37,784 bases of DNA. It comes from Granulosicoccus sp. (lineage in GTDB: Bacteria > Pseudomonadota > Gammaproteobacteria > Granulosicoccales > Granulosicoccaceae). The stretch lies in assembly GCA_023301795.1 (NCBI GenBank), contig JALZVU010000151.1, forward strand, positions 1-37,784. The letters run 5' to 3'. Below, piece after piece: positions 9,062 to 16,687 of the stretch (position 1 is its first letter; the number at the start of each line of letters is the position of its first letter). Below the pieces are notes generated by a model, which was not told the origin of the DNA, searched no databases, and worked only from the letters and a program-made list of their open reading frames with translations. The translations under genes were made by a program, and so were the position numbers.

Positions 9062-9466
9062 GCCTGTTTGATATGAATACCTTGTCTCTAGTTTGAACTA
9101 TTCATGAATGAAGGTGATCGAACGAATCGGCGTTATTCATCATTCAATAACCAGGTGCAGCCCGACAATCTGCTCATACCGACTTCACGGGCTAATTTAC
9201 GACGTTCGATGACATGTTTGACGCCTCTTTAAAGGGGACAGTACTAGCCACGCTGTATTACCGTTTATACAGATCCTGACGATTTGGAACAAAGCGCAGG
9301 CTGGAACCCACTTCACAGAAGCCGAACAATCCACTGTTTTCGACGGCTACTCTGCGACAGGCAGCACCTTACTGCACTAAACCGTGCGAGCGGCTTGTCA
9401 GGCTGGGTTGGCCTGAGTAGATACAATTGACGTATATAACCTAAATTGAAAAAGACCGACAGCACC
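9062..9466. promoter_or_regulatory. Divergent regulatory region between RibD-like reductase and GTP cyclohydrolase II genes
   Basis: These 405 bp hold no supported gene. Visible symmetric elements are a 10-bp palindrome ATTCATGAAT (9100-9109), an inverted repeat GTTATT-N8-AATAAC (9132-9151) and a hairpin TCAGGC-N7-GCCTGA (9398-9416). A TATAAC at 9435-9440 could be a -10 for the rightward gene but lacks a good -35. I looked for an FMN riboswitch (RFN element) and do not see its conserved blocks. Confidence 0.45.
9132..9151. promoter_or_regulatory. Candidate operator, inverted repeat GTTATT-N8-AATAAC
   Basis: Six-base perfect arms around an eight-base spacer, 71 bp upstream of the RibD-like start in the divergent region. 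The size and symmetry suit a dimeric regulator, but no regulator gene is nearby and chance cannot be excluded. Confidence 0.3.
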
Positions 9467-10681
9467 ATGATCAAGGACCCATCAGGCGAATACAACCGTT
9501 CCGACGCGCATATTGATGCAGAGCGTTGTATTGCTGAATTGCAACGTGGCAGGGCCGTGGCGCTCACCAATGACTCTGAAGGTCATCGCAATATGCAAGG
9601 ATCCCATCGCGTGATCCAGCTCATCGAGACGATTGATAGCAACTCACTCGAGGAGCTGATCAGCGTGCACAACTGCCAGCTTGTTCTCTCTCGCGCCAGA
9701 GCGCAAACACTGGATCTGCTGGTCGACAGCAGCGCCGTCTGCCTGGAGCTGGCGCCCGATACCGCCGCGCAGACTCTCTACGCCTGGGCCGGACTCAGCC
9801 CTGATGCGCACACAAATCACCAGCCAGATGCGGTCGGTGAACATTCTGCGCACGCTTCTGAATTTATTGGAGGCGTAGGTGCGGCTTCTGGCGCTGAATC
9901 CGGAGTACTGCCTGAAAGCCACACTACCAGCATCCAGTTTGCTAACGCGGCGCTGAATCTTGCCCACAGCGCTCATGCTCTGCCTGCATTCATTATGTAC
10001 GCTGTAGATGAGGTGCCTGCCAATCTTCTGGCCGTGAATGTTCTCACTGCAACAACGTATGCAGATCAAGGCGGCGAGCTCATTGTATTAAGCAGCGCCC
10101 GCATACCATTGGCCTCTGCGGAAAGCGTAGAGCTGACTGTTTTCCGAGAACGCCATGGCATTGCTGAACACGTCGCTATCAAAGTCGGCGAACCTGACTT
10201 TTCCAACACGGTGACCGTCAGGCTCCACTCGTCATGCTTCACAGGCGATATCCTTGGCAGCATGAAATGCGACTGTGGCGAGCAACTCCAACGCGCAATA
10301 TCCACAATGGCCGAAGGTGATGGCGGCGTGGTTCTTTATGTGTCACAAGAAGGTCGTGGCATTGGCCTGGCGAGCAAATTACTGGCTTATCAGCTCCAAG
10401 ATCAGGGTCTTGATACTATCGAGGCTAACCAGCACTTGGGGTTTGGCTCCGATGAAAGGCGCTATCCGGCAGCTGTTACCATGCTTGAGCAACTGGGCAT
10501 CAACACCATTCATTTGATGACAAACAACCCGCTTAAAATTGAGGCATTGCGCCAGCACGGTGTTAACGTCGTTAGTCGAGTTCCGTCGCCGGCAACCGTC
10601 AACGTGCACAATGCCCGGTATCTGGAGACCAAACGCGAACGCGCAGGCCACCTGAGTACGTGCGATTCCTCTACCGCATGA
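9467..10681 (+). CDS. ribA: GTP cyclohydrolase II with degenerate N-terminal DHBP-synthase-like domain
   Basis: About 404 residues (ATG 9467; an in-frame TTG at 9446 is possible). The C-terminal 200 residues are a complete GTP cyclohydrolase II: zinc cysteines C257, C268 and C270 in SSCFTGDILGSMKCDCG, then QEGRGIGL, AYQLQDQG and TNNPLKIEAL. It opens GTP to a diaminopyrimidinone ribosyl phosphate, releasing formate and pyrophosphate. The tyrosine in AYQLQ, equivalent to E. coli Tyr105, is kept; in a Streptomyces paralogue a methionine here leaves the formyl group on. The N-terminal 200 residues follow the DHBP synthase frame (ELQRGRAVALTND) but lack its acidic DxxREnEGD cluster, so DHBP synthase activity is not expected. 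The same layout is known to me from alphaproteobacterial RibA. The next gene starts inside the stop (ATGA). Confidence 0.88.
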   Translation: MIKDPSGEYNRSDAHIDAERCIAELQRGRAVALTNDSEGHRNMQGSHRVIQLIETIDSNSLEELISVHNCQLVLSRARAQTLDLLVDSSAVCLELAPDTAAQTLYAWAGLSPDAHTNHQPDAVGEHSAHASEFIGGVGAASGAESGVLPESHTTSIQFANAALNLAHSAHALPAFIMYAVDEVPANLLAVNVLTATTYADQGGELIVLSSARIPLASAESVELTVFRERHGIAEHVAIKVGEPDFSNTVTVRLHSSCFTGDILGSMKCDCGEQLQRAISTMAEGDGGVVLYVSQEGRGIGLASKLLAYQLQDQGLDTIEANQHLGFGSDERRYPAAVTMLEQLGINTIHLMTNNPLKIEALRQHGVNVVSRVPSPATVNVHNARYLETKRERAGHLSTCDSSTA

Positions 10682-11466
10682 GTTTACTCGCAGCCATAAG
10701 CATTGCGCCACTGCCCTCACAGGCACCACGCGGCGCACTCAATTGCCTGGCCATTGCCAGTGCGGTGCTTATTGCAGCACTTACAACACTGTACCTGCAA
10801 CATCCATCATTCAGTCTGGCAGGCGTAGTAGGTTCCTCGATCGTCTGGCTAGTGATTGCCGCCATCATCTGGCGCTCATTGGCCCATCATCCACATTCGC
10901 AGTTCGGTCAAGCCAACATGGTTACCACGGCACGGGCTGTGTCAACGGCACTGCTGGCAGGATTTATTCCGGTTGCCGAACAGATCAGCTCACCGATCTG
11001 GCTGTGGGTTATCGCCATCACTGCCACCATCACCTTGTGTATGGATGGGCTTGACGGCTATCTTGCTAGAAAAACAGGGCTTTCATCAGCATTTGGTGCC
11101 CGTTTTGATATGGAAACCGATGCCTTGCTAGCGTTAGTGATTACATTATTTTTATGGCAATCCCAGAAGCTTGGCATCTGGGTGCTTGGGCTAGGCGTTA
11201 TGCGTTATGCCTTCCTGGCGACAGCACACTGGTGTGCGCCATTGCGAGCACCGCTCTACCCTTCATCACGAAGAAAAACGGTTTGCGTCATACAGGTGGG
11301 AGCATTGTGTCTAATGCTCTGCCCCTGGCTTTCCGCCGACCAGGCTGTTGTAGTCGGCACGCTTGCATTGCTATCGCTTAGCTTTTCTTTTGCCGTTGAT
11401 GTCTGGTGGCTGCTACGCCAATCTTCAGTAAATGAACCAGCAGCCATTACTAAGCCCGAGGCTTGA
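10678..11466 (+). CDS. CDP-alcohol phosphatidyltransferase family membrane protein
   Basis: About 262 residues. I start at ATG 10678 because it overlaps the GTP cyclohydrolase II stop as ATGA; an upstream in-frame GTG at 10660 is possible. The family motif DGxxAR-x8-GxxxDxxxD is complete: D123, D126, G127, A130, R131, G140, D144 and D148 (DGLDGYLAR then GARFDMETD), and NMVTTAR precedes it. Six or so hydrophobic helices surround it. These integral membrane enzymes displace CMP from a CDP-alcohol, usually CDP-diacylglycerol, with an alcohol or sugar phosphate. Translational coupling to a GTP cyclohydrolase II is odd for phospholipid metabolism and suggests that a product of this cluster becomes phospholipid-linked. 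The 3' end overlaps the convergent flippase-like gene by 17 bp. Confidence 0.83.
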   Translation: MSLLAAISIAPLPSQAPRGALNCLAIASAVLIAALTTLYLQHPSFSLAGVVGSSIVWLVIAAIIWRSLAHHPHSQFGQANMVTTARAVSTALLAGFIPVAEQISSPIWLWVIAITATITLCMDGLDGYLARKTGLSSAFGARFDMETDALLALVITLFLWQSQKLGIWVLGLGVMRYAFLATAHWCAPLRAPLYPSSRRKTVCVIQVGALCLMLCPWLSADQAVVVGTLALLSLSFSFAVDVWWLLRQSSVNEPAAITKPEA

Positions 11467-12403
11467 ACACAAGAAACACAAGACCCGGCAAACATCCCAA
11501 CAACGACACCAGTGCATAGATAACGCTGGTGGCAATTCCTGCCTCTGAGCTCAAGCCTGCAATTGGCCACAGAATGGCGGCCGATGCCTCTCGGATGCCC
11601 CAGCCACCTATCGAGAGTGGAATAAGCATACTGAGCAGCACCAACGGCACTAGAGTTACCACCGCTGACAGACTCAACGGAGCTTGCACAGCATAGGAGC
11701 TGAACAGAAACACCAGCATGTAGCTGATGACTATGGCCAAGCTGAGCGTACCTTGAACAAGCCACTGCCTGTCTGACCACCACGCCACATGAAACGCAGG
11801 GCCAAAATCCAGAACCGTGCGGGTAATCCAGTCAGGTGCAAAACGGATGATAACGTAGATAGAAAAAGCTGCCAATACCACTAAACCCATAGTGACACTC
11901 AATACGCGCATGCCGAACTCAGGAACACCTGAGCGCATGAATATGGGCCACATCAGCCACCCGACAATGGCGATCACTAACAACGCAAGCTGGCCGGCTA
12001 ATCGCTCTAACACCACTGCGTGTACCGCCACACTGAGCGTTTTTGTCTCACGGTTCCGATACACCCTGGCAGCGTCCCCGGTTACCCCACCAGGCAAGCT
12101 GAGATTGGCAAAGGTGGCCAGATAATATTCAACAATCGCTCTGCTGGTGCTCAGATGCTGACCCAGCCGGTTGGCCGTCACCTTCCAGCGAATCGCCGAC
12201 AGGATAACTTGAACCTGCACAACGACAAACGCTGGCAACAGCCAGCGCCAGTCAGTTTGCTTGAGCTGCTCCAAAGCCTTGCCCATATCAATGAACCACG
12301 CAACCCCCACGAGAATGGCAATGGCCGCGCTGACTCTGAGAAATCGGGTGAGTCTGGGCGGGAAGCGTTTTAGCAAACCCGCCAAAGCGTGATGGCGCGG
12401 CAT
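11450..12403 (-). CDS. UPF0104 / lysylphosphatidylglycerol-synthase TM-domain (flippase-like) protein
   Basis: About 317 residues with about eight transmembrane helices. The family pattern is visible in DWRWLLPAFVVVQVQV, SAIRWKV, NLSLPGGVTGDAARVYR and ERLAGQLALLV. The frame stays open to an ATG at 12502, but ATG 12403 (MPRHHALAGL) fits the family N-terminus and avoids overlap with the YceI gene. The same fold forms the flippase part of MprF and is found in many envelope glycolipid clusters, where it is thought to move lipid-linked products across the inner membrane. Placed next to a CDP-alcohol transferase and downstream of a glycosyltransferase, it is the natural exporter candidate here. It follows yceI by 28 bp on the minus strand. 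Confidence 0.78.
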   Translation of the reverse strand: MPRHHALAGLLKRFPPRLTRFLRVSAAIAILVGVAWFIDMGKALEQLKQTDWRWLLPAFVVVQVQVILSAIRWKVTANRLGQHLSTSRAIVEYYLATFANLSLPGGVTGDAARVYRNRETKTLSVAVHAVVLERLAGQLALLVIAIVGWLMWPIFMRSGVPEFGMRVLSVTMGLVVLAAFSIYVIIRFAPDWITRTVLDFGPAFHVAWWSDRQWLVQGTLSLAIVISYMLVFLFSSYAVQAPLSLSAVVTLVPLVLLSMLIPLSIGGWGIREASAAILWPIAGLSSEAGIATSVIYALVSLLGCLPGLVFLVFKPRA

Positions 12404-12431
12404 GGCCGACGAACAGCAGGCTAGACTCAGA

Positions 12432-13034
12432 TTATTTGTCTTGTATTGCTTCGGTTTCAATAATGAGCTGAACAGCATCACCCACAAGCGCATTGGCCAC
12501 ACCGTAGGTCATACCGTATTCGCTTCTATCCAGCTCGGCCGAAGCTGAAACACCCAATGTAAAGCGCTTGTGCCCAAACGGGTATTTGTCGGCCTTGTTC
12601 AATTGCACGCTCAGCACCAATGGCTGGGTGGTGCCTAGCAGGCTAAGCTCACCGGTAATTTCGCCCGCGCCGGTATCGTCGATGGTTGCGGATTGTGCAG
12701 TAAACGTCATCTGGGGGTGCTTTTTGACACTCAGAAAATCCTTGCTCTTCACGTGTTTGTCACGTGCATCATTTGCGGTATTGACGCTTGCTGTAGCCAC
12801 ATCAATCGTCATATCACTGACCGTATTGGTTTGTTCATCAAAGCTGAATGAGCCGGACACGTCAGTAAACCAGCCCAGTGTCTTGGCAAAGCCAATGTGA
12901 TCGATCATAAAAGCCACGGTGGTGTGCGCCGGGTCGAGCGTGTAGCGCTCTGCAGCAGCAACAACGGCGGACACACTTGCCAGCAATGAGACACTAACTG
13001 CAAGCACAGCGGCGGTAATTTTTTTCTTGAACAT
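12432..13034 (-). CDS. YceI-family periplasmic lipocalin-like protein
   Basis: About 200 residues. ATG 13034 (MFKKK) is preferred to an upstream in-frame ATG because GGAG stands five bases before it and it gives a clean signal peptide (positively charged start, hydrophobic core, cleavage near VVAAAE). The mature protein has the YceI pattern: YTLDPAHTTVAFMIDHIGFAKTLGWF, then DISV-type strands, KSKDFLSVKKHPQMTF and a final GDAVQLIIE strand. Keyed motif segments are at residues 30-52 and 95-112. YceI proteins are periplasmic beta-barrel binders; one structurally solved member holds a polyprenyl chain. That is suggestive next to a CrtI-like desaturase and a flippase-like protein, but ligand binding here is inference. 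It probably shares a transcript with the flippase-like gene. Confidence 0.85.
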   Translation of the reverse strand: MFKKKITAAVLAVSVSLLASVSAVVAAAERYTLDPAHTTVAFMIDHIGFAKTLGWFTDVSGSFSFDEQTNTVSDMTIDVATASVNTANDARDKHVKSKDFLSVKKHPQMTFTAQSATIDDTGAGEITGELSLLGTTQPLVLSVQLNKADKYPFGHKRFTLGVSASAELDRSEYGMTYGVANALVGDAVQLIIETEAIQDK

Positions 13035-13124
13035 ACTCGCTCCATTAAGGTGAGATAGTGCGTGTGTCAGCATAGCTATGAATGCTGTTTTATCGACAAA
13101 TCTGGCAATACTACAACCCTGCCA

Positions 13125-13862
13125 CTACTGACAGGCTTTGAGAAAACGTTGCACCGACATCGCCATGCCATACTCCAGCGCATCAGCCGTAAGCCCATGT
13201 CCAATCGACACTTCAGCAAGGCTGGGTATTCGTGCTACCACTGGCGGTAGATTGGCCACCGTCAGGTCATGTCCTGCATTCACTCCCATTCCCATAGCCA
13301 ACGCGGCATCGGCTGTGGCGCCTAACAACTCAAGCTCGCGCTGCATCGCAGCATCATCAGCATACGTGGCACCGTAAGGACCGGTATACAACTCGATACG
13401 ATCACAACCGGTATCACGAGCCCACGGTACTTGTTCAACGTCCGCATCAGCAAATACCGATACACGCATACCACCTGACTTCAATCGTTCAATAATCGGC
13501 GTCAGCATATTGTGATGTTGACGAAAATCCCAACCATGATCCGATGTGGCCTGCGCTGGATCATCCGGCACCAGGGTAACTTGCTCCGGCTTGTTCTCTT
13601 CCACAAGCTTGAGAAAATCCTCTGTTGGATAGCCCTCAACATTAAATTCACAGTTTGGAAATTCAGTGTCAATCAATGCACGCAGTTCTGCCACATCCGT
13701 AAAGCGCGTGTGTCGCTGATCCGGGCGTGGATGTACCGTTATCCCTTGGGCACCATTGCTCAGGGCAATACGGGCAAAGCCTGTGACACTGGGCCAAGGC
13801 AGATCACGTCGATTACGCAGCCCGGCTACAGCATTTAAGTTAACTGACAGTTGTGAAGACAT
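13125..13862 (-). CDS. pdxJ: Pyridoxine 5'-phosphate synthase
   Basis: A 245-residue TIM barrel of the normal PdxJ length. It condenses 1-deoxyxylulose 5-phosphate with 3-amino-2-oxopropyl phosphate to pyridoxine 5'-phosphate in the cytosol. Recognised segments are [15 protein letters not shown] at the start, [13 protein letters not shown] (phosphate and catalytic histidine region), [19 protein letters not shown] and, near the C-terminus, NAGHDLT and [11 protein letters not shown]. It is the last clearly housekeeping gene before ectC and lies 90 bp upstream of yceI on the same strand. In E. coli pdxJ follows recO; that is not so here. No terminator is visible after it. Confidence 0.95.
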   Translation of the reverse strand: MSSQLSVNLNAVAGLRNRRDLPWPSVTGFARIALSNGAQGITVHPRPDQRHTRFTDVAELRALIDTEFPNCEFNVEGYPTEDFLKLVEENKPEQVTLVPDDPAQATSDHGWDFRQHHNMLTPIIERLKSGGMRVSVFADADVEQVPWARDTGCDRIELYTGPYGATYADDAAMQRELELLGATADAALAMGMGVNAGHDLTVANLPPVVARIPSLAEVSIGHGLTADALEYGMAMSVQRFLKACQ

Positions 13863-13966
13863 GCTTGAGGGAGATTAGTTCGCGATGGCAATATCTGAGT
13901 ATACGCATGTCGATTTGGAATCGGATGTATTGCTTTAAGAAGCGTCAGTCCCACGAATTGCCTGGC

Positions 13967-14350
13967 TCACAGTAATGGGTAGGACCCCTCAGCATCGTGG
14001 GTCTCCTGACCAGTGAGCGCCGGCGTAAATACACAGACTAGACGCAGATCAGTGACCGCCCGCATGTGGTGCCTGTCGTGCTTGTCCAATGTGTACATGG
14101 AGCCAGGCATCAGCCGAAACTCCTTGCCGGTGGCAATATCACGAACAATGGCCTCCCCTTCTATCACCAGATTAGCCTCAATGTGGTTTTTGTATTCCAT
14201 TTCCAGCTCTTGCCCAGCCGCAAGCGTTGTCTGGGTTAGCGTGAAGCCGACGCCGTCATCCTTCAACAAGTAACGGGCACTTGTCCAGACCCCTTCCTTC
14301 TCGGCATACCGTCCAGAAGATTTAAGCTCATCCAGATTCCTGACAATCAT
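13967..14350 (-). CDS. ectC: Ectoine synthase (stand-alone)
   Basis: A 127-residue cupin matching EctC over its whole length: MIVRNLDEL at the start, EMEYKNHIEANLVIEGEA in the cupin core, GSMYTLDKHDRHHMRA, and CVFTPALTGQE near the end. EctC cyclises N-gamma-acetyl-diaminobutyrate to the compatible solute ectoine. The partner genes ectA and ectB are not adjacent and not in the window, so this is an orphan copy. A strong ribosome site, GGAGG (plus-strand 14355-14359), precedes ATG. It is divergent from an SRPBCC gene with 70 bp between them. Whether the partner genes lie elsewhere, or whether it works on imported precursor or another substrate, cannot be seen here. Confidence 0.88.
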   Translation of the reverse strand: MIVRNLDELKSSGRYAEKEGVWTSARYLLKDDGVGFTLTQTTLAAGQELEMEYKNHIEANLVIEGEAIVRDIATGKEFRLMPGSMYTLDKHDRHHMRAVTDLRLVCVFTPALTGQETHDAEGSYPLL

Positions 14351-14420
14351 CGCGCCTCCGTAAATTATATAAAGTAGAGTGGTTAGACTACTAATTTACT
14401 ATTCGTAGAGCACATTAGCC

Positions 14421-14834
14421 ATGAGTATCGAAGACAGCATTACCATCGAGCGTAGCCCGGAACATATTTTTGCCATCTACAAGGACGTCAATAGCTGGGC
14501 TCAGTGGGACCCGGATATTGAAGCTGTCGGCATGGAAGGTGAATTTACTGCAGGCACCACCGGCTGGTTAAAGCCTGTGGGCGCGCCCAAGACCGCCACC
14601 GTCATGGTGGAAGTCAATGAACCCACATCCTTCACTGTGGAGTCAAAGCTGCCGTTTTGTATCCTGCGTTTCGAGCACGAGCTCAATGTCGTTAGCGACG
14701 GCACTGTAGCCACTCATCGAGTGATTTTCACAGGCGCTCTGGCACCCGTATTCTCCAGAATCATCGGTGGGAAGATTCGCAAGGGAATACGCGGCACCAT
14801 GGAAGGCTTGAAGCACTACGCCGAGGCTTCTTAA
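14421..14834 (+). CDS. SRPBCC (START/Bet v1-like) domain protein
   Basis: A 137-residue single-domain protein. The opening SIEDSITIERSPEHIFAIY is the usual first strand and helix of the SRPBCC fold, VNSWAQWDPDIE is the conserved loop, and the long C-terminal helix ends GTMEGLKHYAEA. Such proteins form a hydrophobic pocket for lipids or polyketide-like ligands; many are annotated as cyclase/dehydrase or polyketide_cyc2. No catalytic residue can be assigned. It is divergent from ectC and convergent with the nitroreductase gene. No ligand can be proposed from the sequence. Confidence 0.75.
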   Translation: MSIEDSITIERSPEHIFAIYKDVNSWAQWDPDIEAVGMEGEFTAGTTGWLKPVGAPKTATVMVEVNEPTSFTVESKLPFCILRFEHELNVVSDGTVATHRVIFTGALAPVFSRIIGGKIRKGIRGTMEGLKHYAEAS

Positions 14835-14868
14835 AGGGGCCGCGACTGGCGCGATCTCATCCAAGACA

Positions 14869-15606
14869 CTATTTGACCATCAATTGCCGCTTATTCAAAA
14901 AGCCTTTCATGTGCGGCCGTGATTCTTTGCCAACAAGTGCCTTCATCTCCTGACTCCATGAGCTGTCCTTCTTACCGCTGGTACGGCTCTTGTAGTACTC
15001 ACGCACAGTCTCGTCGTACTCTGCCATCGGACCGTTGAACTGCTCAGTGTCATACTGATCGTGCATCAGTACAGCCTCTAGCGGCATACGTGGCTTTACT
15101 TGCGGATCCTGCGCCGGGTGACCCAGACACAAACCGAACACTGGATACACGTGATCAGGTAAGCCCAGGAGTTCGCTGACTTCAGCAGGATTGTTACGCA
15201 AACCGCCGATGTAACAAATACCCAAACCGAGTGACTCCGCGGCTACAACGGTGTTCTGGGCAGCCAGTGCGACGTCAACTGTGGCAATAATGAAATGCTC
15301 TGTCATTCCCGGAGAAAACTCTCCTGCCTCTTTCTCGCAGGCTATTCGTGGCCGATTCAGATCAGCGCAGTACACCAGAAACGCACCAGCAGAGGCTACG
15401 TAAGGTTGCCCGCCTGCCAGCGCCGCCAACTTTTCCCGCTTGGCAGTGTCGTGAACCTGAATAGCGGTAACTGCCTGTACGTTACTAGAGGTGGCAGCCG
15501 CCTGGCCGCATTTTACTAACGTATCAACCACGGACTGTTCAACGGGTTCATCGGTAAATTTACGAATAGAGCGATGCGAAAGCAGTAGTTCAATGGTGTT
15601 ATTCAT
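14869..15606 (-). CDS. NfsA-like NADPH-dependent FMN nitroreductase
   Basis: About 245 residues from ATG 15606 (MNNTIELLLSHRSIRKF); the frame continues upstream, but the family start and length (NfsA about 240) favour this ATG. The FMN phosphate-binding HRSIRKF motif is near residue 11, followed by SSNVQAVTAIQV, GLGICYIGGLRNNP and FGLCLGHPAQ, all in NfsA order. NfsA reduces nitroaromatics, quinones and chromate by two-electron steps with NADPH. The C-terminal segment DETVREYYKSRTSGKKDSSW is typical of the subgroup. It lies 163 bp downstream of apbE on the same strand, so it could be on the soe transcript, though the gap makes this uncertain. Confidence 0.85.
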   Translation of the reverse strand: MNNTIELLLSHRSIRKFTDEPVEQSVVDTLVKCGQAAATSSNVQAVTAIQVHDTAKREKLAALAGGQPYVASAGAFLVYCADLNRPRIACEKEAGEFSPGMTEHFIIATVDVALAAQNTVVAAESLGLGICYIGGLRNNPAEVSELLGLPDHVYPVFGLCLGHPAQDPQVKPRMPLEAVLMHDQYDTEQFNGPMAEYDETVREYYKSRTSGKKDSSWSQEMKALVGKESRPHMKGFLNKRQLMVK

Positions 15607-15769
15607 AGGGTGTGTCGTTAAGTTTGTGTATCCGGTTCCGGTAGAACCACGGGGTAGATATTGGAACAATCACGCTCAGCAGACTACACCAGCAGCTCTT
15701 CTACATCAAACCTCTGAACAAAAGCTCACCAAGCCTTCGCCACGACCATAGCCACCCAAAGTACAAGCT

Positions 15770-16672
15770 TCAACGCTGACACCAGTACACGACATCTTGC
15801 TCATCGAGAAACTGTTCGGCATCGGCACCTTTTAAAATGGCAAGCGTGGATAAAATACCGGCTTGCAAGCAAGAATCACCTGCCACAGTGATTGACGCTG
15901 GCGCATTGAGCGCAGGCCAGCCGGTATGCGGATTAAGCACATGGCCAAAGCGGACACCGTCTTTGAGCAAATAGCGCTGAGCGTCGCCACTGGTTGTCAA
16001 AGCCCCGCGTTGTAATTGCAAGGAGGGCTGTTGTCTAGCGCCTTTATCTGCGGTATCAACAGCCGCTTCAATACCAACACGCCATGCCGGCTGAGAGTTG
16101 GGTGCTCGGGTGGCATGTAGATCACCACCAAAATTTATCAGACACGGTATCGAAGTGGCGGCAGAACTAACAAGTGCTGCACACCGGTCCACCGCATACT
16201 CTTTACCAATACCGCCCAGATCAATCTGCATGCCATCAGGCAGAGTAAAGTCAGGATTGTTCCAACGTACCTTTTGCCACCCTATGTGTGGCAGAAGCGC
16301 ATCAACATCTACCGGTTCTGGTATCTGGTCAGAACCATCGAAATTCCAGAGTGTGCGCAGCACACCCGATGTAATATCGAACAGCCCCTCCGACATATCA
16401 AAACAGGTTTGCGCAAAGTCGAGCATGCGCGCCATCTCAGCATCAACGCGCACTGAACGCCCACCGCTATTATTGATCCGCCACACAAGGTTATCGTTTT
16501 TATAACGGCTCAAGGCCTGCTCAATACGCATGGCCTCCTTCAGTGCAAGCTTAACCAGCCCGGTTGCCATCTCTCTGGATGGATGCTCTACGTGCACTTC
16601 GCAGGGACTGGCCATAGCGCGAAATTCGCCTACCCAGAACGAGCCGCGCTGATGGATGCACAACTCAGACAT
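15770..16672 (-). CDS. apbE: FAD:protein FMN transferase (ApbE), apparently without signal peptide
   Basis: A 300-residue ApbE-family protein. Recognised segments are FRAMASPCEV, ALSRYKNDNLVWRIN, IDLGGIGKEYAVDRC, INFGGDLHA, TTSGDAQRYL and HVLNPHTGWP, which together cover FAD, magnesium and catalytic sites. ApbE moves FMN from FAD to a Ser/Thr of a target protein. Most ApbE proteins are exported lipoproteins; this one has neither a signal peptide nor a lipobox, so it should act in the cytosol. It begins 15 bp after soeC and is probably the last gene of the soe operon. The soe proteins do not show the usual S/T-G-A-S/T-type target motif on inspection, so its substrate is unclear. Confidence 0.88.
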   Translation of the reverse strand: MSELCIHQRGSFWVGEFRAMASPCEVHVEHPSREMATGLVKLALKEAMRIEQALSRYKNDNLVWRINNSGGRSVRVDAEMARMLDFAQTCFDMSEGLFDITSGVLRTLWNFDGSDQIPEPVDVDALLPHIGWQKVRWNNPDFTLPDGMQIDLGGIGKEYAVDRCAALVSSAATSIPCLINFGGDLHATRAPNSQPAWRVGIEAAVDTADKGARQQPSLQLQRGALTTSGDAQRYLLKDGVRFGHVLNPHTGWPALNAPASITVAGDSCLQAGILSTLAILKGADAEQFLDEQDVVYWCQR

Positions 16673-16687
16673 TAGATGCCCAAACGC

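Noticed and set aside
9062-9466. FMN riboswitch before the GTP cyclohydrolase II gene
   Set aside because: The conserved RFN blocks are not found; the hairpin at 9398-9416 is short and has no following T run.
10379-10738. 119-codon minus-strand frame opposite the GTP cyclohydrolase II gene
   Set aside because: Antisense to a highly conserved catalytic domain and without recognisable protein features.
14365-14370. TATAAT-like -10 for ectC on the minus strand
   Set aside because: It is only about 16 bases from the ATG, so a transcript starting there would lose the strong ribosome site, and no -35 is in place.
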